A stretch of DNA of 64,000 nt from Colimorpha sp045640985 (lineage in GTDB: Bacteria; Bacteroidota; Bacteroidia; Bacteroidales; P3), in assembly GCA_045640985.1 (NCBI GenBank), contig JAZUFZ010000048.1:66482-130481 (forward strand). The letters are read 5' to 3'. The position numbers were made by a program, and so were the translations under genes. This document shows, piece after piece, positions 1 to 8,173 of the stretch (position 1 is the first letter of the stretch; every line of letters begins with the position of its first letter). The notes under the pieces are model-generated. The model saw only the letters and a program-made list of their open reading frames with translations. It made no database searches and was not told the DNA's origin.

Positions 1-350
1 TTAAGTGTTATCTGATAAACACTTTTATATACATTGCCTACAAAGCATGAGCAATCGACACCATTTTTATCACACCCGCCATATTTGTATGGCACGCCAT
101 ACCAGGACTCAATTACACTTGCAAGTTTTGGGTTGGTTATATTTACTCCAAGATTGGTAGAAGAATTATTTGTGGTTCGATTGGGTCTTGCAGGAATATA
201 TGGCTTTTCATCAACGATTTCATCGGCATATAGCTGTCCGATGATGAAGTCCTCGTCTTCAAGATCAGAGGTGAAGATTTTCTTCAATGTGTCGCATGAG
301 GAAAAACTCATGGCAAGGGCAAGACATAGAAAAAAATAACGTGTTTTCAT
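1..350 (-). CDS. NlpC/P60-family lipoprotein hydrolase, 5' part only
   Basis: The reading frame starts with ATG at 350 and runs off the left window edge, giving 116 codons with no stop. The first 20 residues are a lipoprotein signal ending in SFSSC, so the protein should be anchored in the envelope. After a low-complexity linker, the sequence GVPYKYGGCDKNGVDCSCFV (about residues 86-105) matches the start of an NlpC/P60 cysteine peptidase domain, where the Cys of the DCS motif is the nucleophile. Known members cleave peptidoglycan stem peptides. The usual motif is DCSGF; here the Gly is a second Cys. It starts 14 bases after the diacylglycerol-kinase-like gene and is probably the last or a late gene of that operon. 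The catalytic His is beyond the window, so activity cannot be judged. Confidence 0.85.
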   Translation of the reverse strand, partial: MKTRYFFLCLALAMSFSSCDTLKKIFTSDLEDEDFIIGQLYADEIVDEKPYIPARPNRTTNNSSTNLGVNITNPKLASVIESWYGVPYKYGGCDKNGVDCSCFVGNVYKSVYQITL

Positions 351-364
351 CGTGCAGTTGATTG

Positions 365-1276
365 TTAAACAATAGGGTCGTGGAGCTTTATCTTAGCATT
401 GCGACCGATAACTTTAAGTGATTTCTGATGGTTTACGAAATGTAGCTCAGTACCACAATTCTCACCTTCTCCATCGATATTTACCCATTTGTCCACATTG
501 CCATAAACCCACACATCATGGGCTTTGAACATTTCTACATGTTGGCTAAGTTCAAAATGGTTGGCATATACGAGAGGCCCTGTAATGGGAATATGCTCCA
601 ATGGAATCTTATCTACAATACTGATGTCGATAAGGCCGTCATTGAGTTTTGCTTGAGGAGCTACTGCAAAATTGTAGCCGAACTGGTTGGAATTTGCAAA
701 AGTGATGAACCAGGCATTGCGGTCAATCTCTTTTCCGTCAATTACCATGTGGTAGTCTTTGCATTGATAACTGCTGTATTCTCGGAAAATAAGATTCATG
801 TAGGCCGCAAATCCACGTGTTTTAGCCATTTTCATGAGCCGGGCGATGAAAGCATCAAAGCCCACTCCGGCAATGCTGGCTACAATATGCTGGTCATTGA
901 TGGAAATTGTGTCGATGTCAAGTTCATAATAGTAATTCAGCACCTTGGTGGCCAAGGCGGGAATAAGGGGAATCTGCATACACCGGGCGAGTCCGTTTCC
1001 GCTTCCGCAAGGAATTATGCCCAATCGGGTATCCGTGTTTTGCAGTCCGCAGATAACATCATTTACGGACCCGTCACCTCCTGCAGCAACAACAATATCT
1101 AATCCCTTGTCGGCACCCTCACGGGCTAATTCAGTACCATGGTGGATATATTCGGTATATTTTACTTCATAGTCAAAAATATCATGATTAAGGTTACTCT
1201 TCAGAACCGATTCAATTCGTTTCTGTTTCCCGATTCCGGATATGGGATTGACAATAACCCGCATTCGTTTTTTCAT
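365..1276 (-). CDS. Diacylglycerol/lipid kinase family protein (YegS/DgkB-like)
   Basis: 303 residues, a normal length for the soluble bacterial DAGK-like family. The N-terminus VIVNPISGIGK and the motif GGDGSVND (around residue 67) form the nucleotide-binding catalytic fold of DAGK_cat enzymes; PCGSGNGLAR follows as the conserved second glycine motif. Family members phosphorylate diacylglycerol or related lipids, recycling lipid released during envelope polymer synthesis. This fits the neighbour 26 bases upstream, an LtaS-like phosphotransferase whose reaction would release diacylglycerol if it uses phosphatidylglycerol. That functional link is inference. The gene is part of the minus-strand operon starting at the DUF349 gene. 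Confidence 0.88.
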   Translation of the reverse strand: MKKRMRVIVNPISGIGKQKRIESVLKSNLNHDIFDYEVKYTEYIHHGTELAREGADKGLDIVVAAGGDGSVNDVICGLQNTDTRLGIIPCGSGNGLARCMQIPLIPALATKVLNYYYELDIDTISINDQHIVASIAGVGFDAFIARLMKMAKTRGFAAYMNLIFREYSSYQCKDYHMVIDGKEIDRNAWFITFANSNQFGYNFAVAPQAKLNDGLIDISIVDKIPLEHIPITGPLVYANHFELSQHVEMFKAHDVWVYGNVDKWVNIDGEGENCGTELHFVNHQKSLKVIGRNAKIKLHDPIV

Positions 1277-1302
1277 AGTTGTTGTGTGTTAGTTTGTTCT
1301 GA

Positions 1303-3198
1303 TTATTGAATGGTAAGTTGGTTGTTTCTCATCCGTTTTGTGTATTGCTGAAGGATTGCTTTGAGAAGTCTAAGGTGCTGGGGATCTCCTATTTCAGTAC
1401 TACCTTCTACTACAGCATGTCCATCGTCGTAGTTCATTACATAAAAGCCGTTTCCGTAGGCAATCTGGTAGCCGGAATCATTTCTCTGAAAGATGCTGTT
1501 GCCGAAGCATACACAGGTTTCATCAAGATTCAGGTAATCTATGATGGTTGGCATGAGGTCGATTTGCTGGATGATCTGACTGCTGACGAAATGTTCGCTG
1601 TTCTGTGGGTCGAACACAATCATCGGGGTCTTATATAAACCGTCATATTCGCTGTAAGGGCGGCTGAGAACATAGCCGGGATGGTCGGCTGTGATGATGA
1701 ATAGAGTGTTGTTGTACCAGTCGGTTTTCTCGGCAGCTTCAAAGAATTTTCTCAGTGCGTAATCGGTGTAACCTACGCATTCAAGAATTTTGTGTGGACC
1801 CTTGGGAAATACGTTTTTGTATTGTTCTGGAATAGGGAAGGGGTGATGAGAAGTGACGGTAAAGCACAGGCTGAAGAATGGGGTATCGTAGTTGTTGAGC
1901 TGATTTACCATATATTGCAGGAATGGTTCGTCATATATACCCCAGGCTTTGTCGTAATTATCCATAGAGCCGCCGGCACCTATGTATTCGTCCATGCCGA
2001 AATAGTCATCTGCTCCTAATTGGTAGCAGAACTGTTCAAAATTCATAGTCCCATTGTATCCGCCGTGGAAGATGGCACTTTTGTAGCCATGGCGTGCAAG
2101 CACGGCTGGAAGCCCGTTCATTGCGTTTTTGTTGTATTGAGACATGATGATTGGCATTTCCATCAAAGTCGGCAGAGAAGCACAAATGGCTGGGATACTT
2201 TCGATGCTCTTCTTTCCGTTGCTGCGGCCTTGATAAACGTGGCTTCTCGAAGCAAGTTCGTCAAGGAATGGCGTGTAACTTCTTTCGGCATTTGGATTAT
2301 AGCACCCCATATATTCTTGGGAAAGACTTTCAACCATCAATATGACTATATTCTTGGGAGGCATTGTGTCGTTTGTTATTGTGGAATCCGCATTGATCAA
2401 GGCCTGATGTTTGAGAGATTGAAATTCAGGATTGAAAAGCCGTTGGGCTTCCTCATCGGACATAAAGTTATATTCAGGCAGGTGGTCCTCGGCAAGGGTG
2501 CGGAGAATGCTGTATCCGGAATTAACCACTAATGCAGAGTCTTTGGGGTCACAGAACCGGCCGGCGTCCTTAAGCGACAGCACCGGATTGGGTAAACTTG
2601 CGGGAATTGCAATAATGGTAAGTCCGACAATCATACCGATGATGTCTTTGAGACCGTGAGATTTGTGATGGCTCCGTTCCGTAAGGGCAATTCTGCTGTC
2701 AAGCCACGCCCATGGTAAAATACTTGCAATCAATCCTAAAGATACAAACCAGTAGTCACGGATAAAAAGGGGCACCAGACTACCCATCTGTCCTCCGATA
2801 CCCAAATAGGCGAAAATTTCGCTACTCAGCAGCCGGAACGTATGCTGGAAGTAAGGGCCATCACAACAAGTAGTTATGGTAATAAACAAAACAGGTATGA
2901 CATACAGAATTTCGCTGATGATTCTTGCACCACGATTCCACCGCCAGGAGCCGGGAATAAGGTTGAGTACCAAAAAGGGAAGTAAAACCAAAGCTACGGT
3001 AAATACACCAAATACGATGTTTCCCAATATGAGTCTCATCCAGTTGTTGAATCCTTCAATATGGAACAGGTGTAGGTTACAGATGTGGAAAAAAATCTGT
3101 GCAATCAGCAACGCCATGAGAGCAATTAGGAATTTATATGCTAAGTATGCATAGATATTGCTCGTTTCAATTTGTTTTTTATTGCTTTTTCTTGCCAT
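1303..3198 (-). CDS. LtaS-like membrane phosphoglycerol/phosphoethanolamine transferase (sulfatase fold)
   Basis: 631 residues. Five hydrophobic segments fill the first ~210 residues, followed by a large extracytoplasmic sulfatase-fold domain. VESLSQEYMG is the metal-binding start of the domain, NGKKSIESIP holds the likely Ser nucleophile (Thr in LtaS), and TADHPGY is the distal metal site. The family transfers phosphoglycerol or phosphoethanolamine from phospholipids to sugars or lipids on the outer face of the inner membrane. Bacteroidota have no lipoteichoic acid, so the acceptor is unknown; periplasmic glycans or lipid A-type glycolipids are possible. It lies 25 bases after the GldB-like gene and 26 bases before the lipid-kinase-like gene. 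Confidence 0.88.
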   Translation of the reverse strand: MARKSNKKQIETSNIYAYLAYKFLIALMALLIAQIFFHICNLHLFHIEGFNNWMRLILGNIVFGVFTVALVLLPFLVLNLIPGSWRWNRGARIISEILYVIPVLFITITTCCDGPYFQHTFRLLSSEIFAYLGIGGQMGSLVPLFIRDYWFVSLGLIASILPWAWLDSRIALTERSHHKSHGLKDIIGMIVGLTIIAIPASLPNPVLSLKDAGRFCDPKDSALVVNSGYSILRTLAEDHLPEYNFMSDEEAQRLFNPEFQSLKHQALINADSTITNDTMPPKNIVILMVESLSQEYMGCYNPNAERSYTPFLDELASRSHVYQGRSNGKKSIESIPAICASLPTLMEMPIIMSQYNKNAMNGLPAVLARHGYKSAIFHGGYNGTMNFEQFCYQLGADDYFGMDEYIGAGGSMDNYDKAWGIYDEPFLQYMVNQLNNYDTPFFSLCFTVTSHHPFPIPEQYKNVFPKGPHKILECVGYTDYALRKFFEAAEKTDWYNNTLFIITADHPGYVLSRPYSEYDGLYKTPMIVFDPQNSEHFVSSQIIQQIDLMPTIIDYLNLDETCVCFGNSIFQRNDSGYQIAYGNGFYVMNYDDGHAVVEGSTEIGDPQHLRLLKAILQQYTKRMRNNQLTIQ

Positions 3199-3223
3199 GA
3201 TGATGTTAGTTTAGACTTTGTGG

Positions 3224-4273
3224 CTATTTTTTAGGTCTCCAGTGAGAGTTTGACAATATTTTCTGAGAATCGTTATTCGCGAGAAGTCCGCTAAGAGTTT
3301 CATTACTGTTCGCCATATAGGCTTCTACAATTTTCCAACCAAGATAGCATCCGGTTCTCGGGGCAGAATCCATGAAGCAATTAGTCTTTGGCGCTTCTTC
3401 TATAAAATTGTGAAACTGCATATAATCGTTGTTAAACAGCAATTGGTTTTGTAGGAGGTAACTCCATACTGTTTCTTCGTTATGGGTCATCCAGTTCCAT
3501 TGGTCTTCGGTATAGCGCATCAGCAGCGTATCATCGTAGTCAGGCAGTATCTGCTTGAGTGCGTATAGCGTTTTGCCTTCCATAATCATCTGGTCAAGGA
3601 GCGAAAGTGGTTCCTTGGGCATGACAATTCTGTTTTGGATGAGCGCAGTAATACAGTCGGGCACGATATATTGCGGACGGCTGAGATTAACCAGATAATA
3701 AGGTAATCCGAAATATCCGTATTCCTCCATGTGAGGGATGACGTATTGGTCAAGTGAAATCACGAGGTCATGGTCATCGCAGAACACTCGGCTTTCGTAG
3801 TCCAGATTTCCCGTAATCATTGTAAATATACGGTTGCATTTAATTTCCGGGCAGAGCTGTTTTGCCTGGTTTATTGCCCGTGTCAAATCCTCCTGTAACC
3901 ACTCAATATTGCTGAAACTACTATCTACCAGTTTGTATATCATACCCATCGTCGGATCTTCCACAAACCCTGTTACCTGTTGTATGAATACCTCATTTTC
4001 GGGCAAGACATTCAGTAGGGGACTGTTGAACTCGTCTTTGACTTCGGTGAGTTTTTCCTGGATTTGTCCGGATGGGGTTAGAAATAGCACCTGCTCAAAA
4101 CGATGAATCTCAATCAAATCTTCCTGAGCGATGGCTTCCGGTTGTTTGTGGTGGCAGGCAGTGAAACCCAAACAGAAAATCAATAGAACTGATACGACAA
4201 TAAAGTTGGCGGAGGTTTTATGTCCGCCAACTTTTGCTATTGTGTTTATTGTCTGGTTACTTGTTCTCATCAT
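3224..4273 (-). CDS. GldB-like lipoprotein
   Basis: 349 residues. A hydrophobic segment (about residues 24-39) ends in the lipobox LGFTAC, so the protein is a lipoprotein with a rather long N-terminal extension. The C-terminal stretch APRTGCYLGWKIVEAYM followed by ILSNSHWRPKK is typical of the GldB family, named for gliding motility lipoproteins of Flavobacterium but widespread in non-gliding Bacteroidales, where the role is unclear. Its start overlaps the end of the DUF349 gene by 17 bases, suggesting translational coupling. Assignment to GldB is by motif memory, not by search. Confidence 0.75.
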   Translation of the reverse strand: MMRTSNQTINTIAKVGGHKTSANFIVVSVLLIFCLGFTACHHKQPEAIAQEDLIEIHRFEQVLFLTPSGQIQEKLTEVKDEFNSPLLNVLPENEVFIQQVTGFVEDPTMGMIYKLVDSSFSNIEWLQEDLTRAINQAKQLCPEIKCNRIFTMITGNLDYESRVFCDDHDLVISLDQYVIPHMEEYGYFGLPYYLVNLSRPQYIVPDCITALIQNRIVMPKEPLSLLDQMIMEGKTLYALKQILPDYDDTLLMRYTEDQWNWMTHNEETVWSYLLQNQLLFNNDYMQFHNFIEEAPKTNCFMDSAPRTGCYLGWKIVEAYMANSNETLSGLLANNDSQKILSNSHWRPKK

Positions 4274-6182
4274 CTTTGGTTTCGTTTAGGATTCTCAGCT
4301 TGGCCTCCAGAAGCGCAATCTGCTGACGAGCCCCTTGCATTTTCTTTTCAAACTCTTGTTTCAGCAGTTCTGCTTGTTTTGAGTTTGCAAGAAATCCGAG
4401 ATTATTCTCCCAAAGGCTGATGTCGGAGCGGATCTTCTGGATTTTTTCAGATATCTCGTCACGTTCACCTTTGATGAATTTCTTGGCATCACCTGCCACA
4501 TTCTTTAATCTTTCTCTGTATGCGGTCTCTTCAGCTTCGCGGGCGGTAATTCTCAATTTCTCGAAATATCCGTTGATGGTATTGCGAAAATCTTTCTGCA
4601 GACGGTCTTTTTCTTTCATCGGCACAAAGCCTACTTCTGCCCATCTGCGTTGGAAGTCCTTTATTGCCTGAAGGTTTTCTTCCTTATCCTCGCCAAACTG
4701 GTAATTCTTCAATTGGTTGAGAATCTCTTCTTTCTTTGCCAGATTTTCAGCTTCATTGGCTCTGATATCTTTGAAAAATTCTTCTTTCTTTGCAAAGAAT
4801 TCATCACAAGCTCCACGGAAACGCAGCCATATCTTGTCGCTGACCTTTCTGCTGACGGATCCTATTTCTTTCCATTGTTTCTGGAGGTCGAGCAATTCTT
4901 CGGTAGCTTTTTTCCAGTCTTCGCGTTTTGCAATGGCTTCTGCTTTAAGGCAGAGGTTTACCTTCTGGTTGTAGTTTTCGGTCTGTTCATCGCGTATCTG
5001 ACTGAAAAATTCTTTTTTCTTGGTATAGGTATTGTCAATCATACCTTTAAACTTATCCCAAATCTCGTCGTTCACTTCCTTGGGCACTGGTCCAATGGTG
5101 CGCCATATCTTGAGGAGTTCATCCAATTGCTCGGTAAGTTCGTTCCAATCCTTAATGGTTGTAGGTTCGTTTTCGGTGAGTTCCGTGGCCTTTTCGATAA
5201 GCGCCTGTTTGGCAAGCAGGTTTTTATTCAGTTCTTCTTTCCGTGCTTCAAATTGTTCGCGGTGCTGTTCATCGATTTTGTTTGCTGCGTTGCAGAAACG
5301 TTGCCAGATTTCGTCATTCTGCTCCAGTGGAACGGGACCGATCTCTCTCCACTGGCTTCTCAAATCCTGCATTTGCTTGAATGCCTTGGTTATGGATGGC
5401 TCCAGCAGGAGTTCTTCTGCTTTTTCGCAGAGTTGTATTTTCTGCTCAAGATTGCGTTTGAGGTCAAGCATCTTCAGCTCTTTATTCATGCGGATTTTGC
5501 TGAAGAACTGTTCCAGCAGAAAATGATAATTCTGCCACAGATCGTTCTGGCTTTCTCGCGGAATGTCTCCAATAGCTTTCCAACGGTCTTGCAAAGCATT
5601 AAAGTCATCATATATTTTCTTGATCTGCTCTTCGTCTGAATTTACAAGTGTGCGGAGCTCTTCCAGAATCTGCTGTTTCTGTTTAAGGTTCTCCTGCTTC
5701 TCGGCTTCCTGCTCTTCCTGATATTTCTGCCGGCGTGTGCGGTAGATATCGTATGTTTTGAAGAAGTTGATGGCTACTTCATCATCTTTCTGTTCATATT
5801 CATCTTTGTTGCCGCCTTCTGCTATAAAGGTCTCAAATTGCTGGCGGTGTACTTCTTTGTTGAGATCAAGAAATCTCAGTCTGATGTCTCCTACGCGGTT
5901 CTTGATGGCGCTGATGTCGGGATCGTTCAGCAATTCGGCAAGTGCCTGGGTCAGCTCTTCGCGACTCATGGATGCATAATCAGCCACCGGTGCTTCTACT
6001 GCATCGGTTTGGGGTGTTTCAGCACTTTCTGCGGGCTGCTCTACTTCGGTTTCGGTAACGGGAGCAGTTTCTGCAGAAACCTCATTTTTTTGTTCAACAA
6101 TAGTGTTTTCAGTGTCAGCCTCTGGGGCGTTTGTTTGCAGATTTTCAATTTCTGGGTTCTGCATTTGGTTTGATTCTTCCAT
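4257..6182 (-). CDS. DUF349 repeat protein
   Basis: 641 residues. The first ~70 are rich in Glu, Ala and Thr and look disordered. The rest is highly charged and helical with at least five copies of the DUF349 motif, recognisable by W-x-x-I/V-G-x-V/I-P and a following D-x-L/I-W: WKAIGDIPRE, WREIGPVPLE, WRTIGPVPKE, WKEIGSVSRK and WAEVGFVPMK. The last copy is the most divergent. The function is not established. No signal peptide is seen, so it should be cytoplasmic. It is the first gene of the minus-strand envelope operon, with a well-formed promoter at 6274-6304. Confidence 0.9.
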   Translation of the reverse strand: MEESNQMQNPEIENLQTNAPEADTENTIVEQKNEVSAETAPVTETEVEQPAESAETPQTDAVEAPVADYASMSREELTQALAELLNDPDISAIKNRVGDIRLRFLDLNKEVHRQQFETFIAEGGNKDEYEQKDDEVAINFFKTYDIYRTRRQKYQEEQEAEKQENLKQKQQILEELRTLVNSDEEQIKKIYDDFNALQDRWKAIGDIPRESQNDLWQNYHFLLEQFFSKIRMNKELKMLDLKRNLEQKIQLCEKAEELLLEPSITKAFKQMQDLRSQWREIGPVPLEQNDEIWQRFCNAANKIDEQHREQFEARKEELNKNLLAKQALIEKATELTENEPTTIKDWNELTEQLDELLKIWRTIGPVPKEVNDEIWDKFKGMIDNTYTKKKEFFSQIRDEQTENYNQKVNLCLKAEAIAKREDWKKATEELLDLQKQWKEIGSVSRKVSDKIWLRFRGACDEFFAKKEEFFKDIRANEAENLAKKEEILNQLKNYQFGEDKEENLQAIKDFQRRWAEVGFVPMKEKDRLQKDFRNTINGYFEKLRITAREAEETAYRERLKNVAGDAKKFIKGERDEISEKIQKIRSDISLWENNLGFLANSKQAELLKQEFEKKMQGARQQIALLEAKLRILNETKDDENK

Positions 6183-6273
6183 ATTAGGTATGGTGTTAAT
6201 TGTTAAGAATTAATTGTATATCATATAAATATACAATGTTTTATGGGTTATCTATAGACTTATAGTCTAATTG

Positions 6274-6304
6274 CAAAGATACAAATTTTTTTTCGATTGA
6301 CAAA
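6274..6304 (-). promoter_or_regulatory. Bacteroidota promoter for the DUF349 operon
   Basis: Read on the minus strand, TTTG (6304-6301) is followed after 19 bases by TATCTTTG (6281-6274). This is the Bacteroidota housekeeping pattern TTTG-N19/20-TAnnTTTG. It lies ~90 bases before the DUF349 start codon and is back to back with the promoter of the plus-strand gene. Confidence 0.75.
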
Positions 6305-6310
6305 TTTTTT

Positions 6311-6341
6311 TTTGTTATATGAAAAATTTAACTTATTTTTG
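6311..6341 (+). promoter_or_regulatory. Bacteroidota promoter for the T9SS cargo gene
   Basis: TTTG at 6311-6314, a 19-base spacer, then TATTTTTG at 6334-6341; this is an exact fit to the housekeeping consensus. It lies 32 bases before the ATG at 6374 and is divergent from the promoter at 6274-6304, with only six bases between the two -33 boxes. Confidence 0.75.
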
Positions 6342-6373
6342 CATTTCAAAATTATGAATTAAATATTGTAACT

Positions 6374-7300
6374 ATGAAAAAAATTATGCTGTTTTTTGTC
6401 TCTATGACAATGTTTTTGGGGGTAGGGGCTCAGACTGTTGATATTGAGGTCTCTGACGTAACTACCACAAGTATTACCGTCATTTTGACGCCCGACCAAG
6501 GTGTTTCTTCCTATACCTATATGATTTCCGAACCTGGCGGGCTTGAATCCTATATCGGTTCTGTTTTCCCTCCGGGAATAGTCATCGGCTCTATTGAAGA
6601 TTGTATCAGCGCCTGGGGTATTACGGCTACTGCCACGGAAACACACACTTTCACAGGTTTAGCTCCTGCTACAACTCAGGTGATATATGTGCTTGTAAAT
6701 GGGACTCTTGTAACCGATACGACAAGTACGGCTACTCTTGGCGGCGATGGTCTTTCCGTGATTACTATTTCAGTGGACGAAATAGGCGATACTTATGCGA
6801 CCACACATTGTTATCCTAATGCTGAGACGGCTGTTTACAAGAACCTCGTAATAACCCAGTCTTATTTTAATGAGATTGGAGAGGATTCTGCGTTGGCTAT
6901 GGTGAAAGAAGATCCTTATCCATTCTATGAAGATTGTCATTGGACATGGAGAAGCCTCGATCCGGGTACGCCATATTATTTCCTCGCTGTAGGACAGAAT
7001 GCTTTAGGCGAGTGGGGACCTATGCAGTCGTTTGCCTTCACAACTACTGGACTGCAGGGAATCCAGAATGCCGATCAGTCCCAGTTTATCGTATATCCGA
7101 ATCCTGCCAAGAGCGTGATTTATCTGCAAGACGTTCCCGCGATTGCCCAGGTTCAGTTAATTGACCTCTCGGGTAGAATCCTCAGCAAATGTTCCGGAAG
7201 TTCAAGTATATCTGTAGCAGAATATCCACAAGGCGTTTATTATGTGCGCATTATCTGCGGAGAAGATGTTTCGGTGCAGAAGGTTCTTATCGGAGAATAG
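6374..7300 (+). CDS. Secreted T9SS cargo protein with fibronectin-like region and type A sorting domain
   Basis: 308 residues. A signal peptide (MKKIMLFFVSMTMFLGVGAQ) is followed by Thr/Ser-rich beta-strand sequence resembling two fibronectin type III-like modules (about 20-215). The last ~75 residues form a type A T9SS C-terminal domain: FIVYPNPAKSVIYL, then LIDLSGRIL, then YPQGVYYVRI. This signal directs proteins across the outer membrane through T9SS and is usually removed on surface attachment. No catalytic motif is visible, so it may be an adhesin or ligand-binding protein. It is transcribed alone from the promoter at 6311-6341. Confidence 0.88.
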   Translation: MKKIMLFFVSMTMFLGVGAQTVDIEVSDVTTTSITVILTPDQGVSSYTYMISEPGGLESYIGSVFPPGIVIGSIEDCISAWGITATATETHTFTGLAPATTQVIYVLVNGTLVTDTTSTATLGGDGLSVITISVDEIGDTYATTHCYPNAETAVYKNLVITQSYFNEIGEDSALAMVKEDPYPFYEDCHWTWRSLDPGTPYYFLAVGQNALGEWGPMQSFAFTTTGLQGIQNADQSQFIVYPNPAKSVIYLQDVPAIAQVQLIDLSGRILSKCSGSSSISVAEYPQGVYYVRIICGEDVSVQKVLIGE

Positions 7301-7329
7301 TCGCTTGTTATTATGATGATTTCCTGTGG

Positions 7330-7444
7330 TAACTCCCTTCTATCTTCTTTTTATCTCCATATTAACTTCTTTTTATCTCCTTTCCTAAGAATAAGAGATA
7401 GAAAAAAGATAAAAAGAAGATAAAAAAAAGATAGAAGGGAGTTA
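7330..7444. repeat. 11-bp-phased palindromic repeat, copy 1
   Basis: An imperfect ~115-bp palindrome. Plus-strand heptamers TAACTCC, TATCTTC, TATCTCC, TAACTTC and TATCTCC begin at 7330, 7341, 7352, 7363 and 7374. After a short AT-rich centre (7381-7393), AGAGATA, AAAGATA, GAAGATA, AAAGATA and GGAGTTA end at 7400, 7411, 7422, 7433 and 7444. Every step is exactly 11 bp. The left arm is almost all pyrimidine and the right arm almost all purine. Copies lie at 21472-21597 and 33549-33663. It sits between convergent genes. No protein-coding capacity is seen. Confidence 0.95.
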
Positions 7445-7495
7445 CCTCTTACAAAAGGCTGTGTTACACACGAAAAGAGATTCCGAAAAAATCAG

Positions 7496-7540
7496 TTTTT
7501 TCCGCGGCTTTTCCTCAGTTTTCCAGTAGTTTTTCCGCAG
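7496..7540. repeat. Short 11-bp periodic TTTTCC array
   Basis: Between palindrome copy 1 and the terminator, the units CTTTTCCTCAG (7508-7518), TTTTCCAGTAG (7519-7529) and TTTTTCCGCAG (7530-7540) follow each other without gaps. A degenerate unit, TTTTTTCCGCGG, precedes them with one extra base. The unit sequence differs from TATCTCC, but the 11-bp length is the same. Confidence 0.6.
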
Positions 7541-7560
7541 TTTGATGTCAGAATTACTAT

Positions 7561-7586
7561 GGCGCATCTTCCGGTGCGCCTTTTTT
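7561..7586 (+). terminator. Rho-independent terminator
   Basis: GGCGCA, then the loop TCTTCCGG, then TGCGCC, followed directly by six T. The U-tract is on the plus strand, so it would stop transcripts from the T9SS cargo gene ~260 bases upstream. It abuts the stop codon of the convergent phosphoesterase gene. Confidence 0.8.
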
Positions 7587-8076
7587 ATTGGAATTTCGGA
7601 AAATCCAGAATTTGCAGATCCTTGGGCTCTCCGTCGATGGTGAATCTCACAAGTGTGCTGACTTTCTGAAATCCCTGCCGTCCTGCTGCGCCAGGATTGA
7701 TATGGAGAAGCTCCAGTTCCGGGTCATACATTACTTTCAATATGTGGCTGTGTCCGCATATAAATATTTGAGGTTTTACTTCAAGCAGCAGTTTCCTGAT
7801 ATTTGATTCATAATGTTTTGGATATCCTCCGATATGTGTCATTACGACTTTCTGTCCTTCGCATTCAAAGATATTGATTTTAGGATATCCATAGTGGAGT
7901 TCGTAATTATCTATATTGCCCCAGACCGCCTTTATAGGTTTGAATTTCTTGAGTTCCTCCAGCACGCCAGGACCGCAGTCGCCGGCGTGCCACAGTTCGT
8001 CGCAGTCCTTGAAAAAGGTATAGACCTGTTTGGGCACAATTCCGTGAGTGTCTGACAATACGCCGATACGTTTCAT
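7585..8076 (-). CDS. YfcE/MJ0936-type metallophosphoesterase
   Basis: 163 residues, the usual size of this small calcineurin-like family. All metal-site motifs are present in order: GVLSDTHG (residues 5-12), WHAGDCG, WGNID, MTHIGG and ICGHSH. Known members are dinuclear metal phosphodiesterases of broad in vitro specificity; the physiological substrate is usually unknown. It has no signal peptide and is therefore cytoplasmic. It is transcribed alone on the minus strand, divergent from the EamA transporter; a possible -7 box (TAATTTTG, minus 8106-8099) lies 22 bases before the start, without a clear -33 box. Confidence 0.9.
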   Translation of the reverse strand: MKRIGVLSDTHGIVPKQVYTFFKDCDELWHAGDCGPGVLEELKKFKPIKAVWGNIDNYELHYGYPKINIFECEGQKVVMTHIGGYPKHYESNIRKLLLEVKPQIFICGHSHILKVMYDPELELLHINPGAAGRQGFQKVSTLVRFTIDGEPKDLQILDFPKFQ

Positions 8077-8115
8077 CTTTTATGAGGATTTTGATTTGCA
8101 AAATTACGATTATTT

Positions 8116-8146
8116 TTTGATATGTGGGAATTTTTGTGTAATTTTG
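8116..8146 (+). promoter_or_regulatory. Promoter for the EamA transporter gene
   Basis: TTTG (8116-8119), 19 bases, TAATTTTG (8139-8146). Transcription would start near 8153. This places the translation start at the ATG at 8174 and rules out an upstream in-frame start at 8048. Confidence 0.75.
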
Positions 8147-8173
8147 CACTCCGATTTCGAGAACAAAATTATA

